This document shows, in pieces, positions 5,046 to 5,814 of a stretch of DNA of 5,814 nt (its first letter is position 1; every line of letters begins with the position of its first letter). The stretch spans positions 1 to 5,814 of the forward strand of contig JALURJ010000062.1 in NCBI GenBank assembly GCA_027016915.1, given 5' to 3'. Under the pieces are notes generated by a model that made no database searches, was not told where the DNA came from, and saw only the letters and a program-made list of their open reading frames with translations. This DNA comes from Desulfurococcales archaeon. Lineage in GTDB: Archaea > Thermoproteota > Thermoprotei_A > Sulfolobales > WAQK01. The translations under genes were made by a program, and so were the position numbers.

Positions 5046-5814
5046 TTACCCGCGTTTTTTCAGGAAGGCCATAACAACTGCCGCGGCCGCCACCATGTTC
5101 GCCGCCGCAAGAACAGTTGCAGCTGCCATGTAAAGGCCTTGGGATGACCCGGATTCTCCGCTCTCCGCCTGTTCCTGACCCCCCTGCCCCTGAATGGTGC
5201 TCGTTGCCGTGGTTGTTGGAGCAGTAGTCTCTGGGTGCTGGGTGGCCGGAGTAGTGGTTAGGGACTCAGTGGTGGTTTGGGTCGTTGTTTCGGTCTGCGG
5301 AGGAGTGGGCGAAATGGTCTGGGGGGCCGTGTTTGGTATCCTGGTTATTATTGGTATCGAGGTGACCATAGTGTTTGCCGGGTTGGGCTGCTGGAACAGG
5401 TTAAGCCCCTGGTATGAGGGTTCGAGCATGTAGAGGAGCCCGTTGGGTAGGAAGTAGAGCTCTGCGAACTCGAGGCCCTGGCCCGAGGGCTGCTCCAAAC
5501 TATACTTGTAAACGGTTACCTCGCCCACGCCTCCGATGCTCTGGGCCTGCCTGTCCACCATGACGTATTTGGTGCCCATGATCTCGACCTCCCTTTGGCC
5601 AGCCGCGTCCCCGATCCATAGTGGCGATCTCTCGAACCTGTAGCCCTCGGGCCTGAATATTGGCTGGCTGGACACGGTTGAGGCGAAGACCCTGGAAGAT
5701 ACCACCTCGGCCACGCCGTTGCGGAGGCTTATCCTCCACGCTGCCGTCTCCTGGTGGGCTGCCTCGTTGACCGACAAATGTATGGTCTCGAAGGCCATGA
5801 TAGTGTCCTTATAG
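5046..5814 (-). CDS. Cell-surface protein with Thr/Pro-rich stalk and C-terminal membrane anchor (5' end outside window)
   Basis: The frame stays open to the right edge (YKDTI precedes the ATG at 5798-5796) and no signal peptide follows that ATG, so the true start probably lies outside the window; the ATG at 5798 is a fallback. Numbered from that ATG, residues 1-137 are beta-strand-rich (for example VGEVTVYKYSLEQ, FAELYFLPNGLLYML), suggesting an extracellular beta-sandwich. Residues about 157-202 are a low-complexity stalk made almost wholly of Thr, Pro, Gln, Ser and Glu, followed by a Gly/Gln/Glu/Ser hinge (203-220). A hydrophobic Ala-rich helix (about 222-246) ends in KKRG, a stop-transfer signal placing the ectodomain outside. 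This is the usual design of archaeal surface and substrate-binding proteins, whose Thr-rich linkers are thought to be glycosylated and to span the space to the S-layer. No N-x-S/T sequon is visible here. Ligand unknown. It converges on the MATE gene with no sign of shared function. Confidence 0.8.
   Translation of the reverse strand, partial: YKDTIMAFETIHLSVNEAAHQETAAWRISLRNGVAEVVSSRVFASTVSSQPIFRPEGYRFERSPLWIGDAAGQREVEIMGTKYVMVDRQAQSIGGVGEVTVYKYSLEQPSGQGLEFAELYFLPNGLLYMLEPSYQGLNLFQQPNPANTMVTSIPIITRIPNTAPQTISPTPPQTETTTQTTTESLTTTPATQHPETTAPTTTATSTIQGQGGQEQAESGESGSSQGLYMAAATVLAAANMVAAAAVVMAFLKKRG

Noticed and set aside
5194..5433. Plus-strand Val-rich open frame with apparent membrane character
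   Set aside because: It is the antisense of the Thr/Pro-rich stalk (ACN codons read backwards give Val/Gly-rich sequence). The minus-strand frame has a coherent ectodomain, stalk and anchor.
1..5814. CRISPR array, insertion sequence or other mobile element
   Set aside because: No regularly spaced repeats, transposase or integrase motifs, or terminal inverted repeats were seen. Genes are intact and codon use is uniform.

Overview
The window looks like chromosomal DNA of a hyperthermophilic archaeon, most likely a crenarchaeote of the Desulfurococcales type. This is inferred from the GC-rich coding sequence with heavy use of AGG for arginine and ATA for isoleucine, the GTG and TTG start codons, short intergenic gaps holding archaeal TATA-like boxes, and protein families typical of peptide-fermenting thermophilic archaea. 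The species cannot be fixed from the sequence alone.

Layout from left to right. (1) The 3' part of a histidine-degradation gene, imidazolonepropionase (hutI), ends at a small hairpin followed by five Ts. (2) After a TATA box comes a two-gene unit: a soluble SAM-dependent methyltransferase (CpaM-like) whose stop codon overlaps the GTG start of a 375-residue membrane protein. That protein joins a corrinoid-binding domain carrying an HgcA-type cap-helix motif (NVWCA), about four membrane helices and a two-cluster [4Fe-4S] ferredoxin domain. It is an HgcAB-like fusion, related to the mercury-methylation proteins HgcA and HgcB but without HgcB's C-terminal cysteines. (3) An integral-membrane methyltransferase of the isoprenylcysteine/phospholipid methyltransferase superfamily follows, with its own weak promoter. 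(4) Next is a 149 to 152-residue protein of unknown function with conserved-looking Cys and His residues, then a hairpin. (5) A complete MATE-family multidrug/cation antiporter follows. (6) Converging on it from the minus strand is the C-terminal part of a cell-surface protein: a beta-rich ectodomain, a Thr/Pro-rich stalk and a C-terminal membrane anchor. It runs off the right edge.

The most interesting part is the translationally coupled methyltransferase and HgcAB-like fusion. The arrangement suggests a membrane-bound methyl-transfer machine: a ferredoxin domain reduces the corrinoid, the corrinoid carries a methyl group, and a dedicated SAM methyltransferase either supplies that methyl group or works on the same substrate. 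The final acceptor is unknown. The adjacent membrane methyltransferase may or may not belong to the same pathway. The other genes look like ordinary neighbours.
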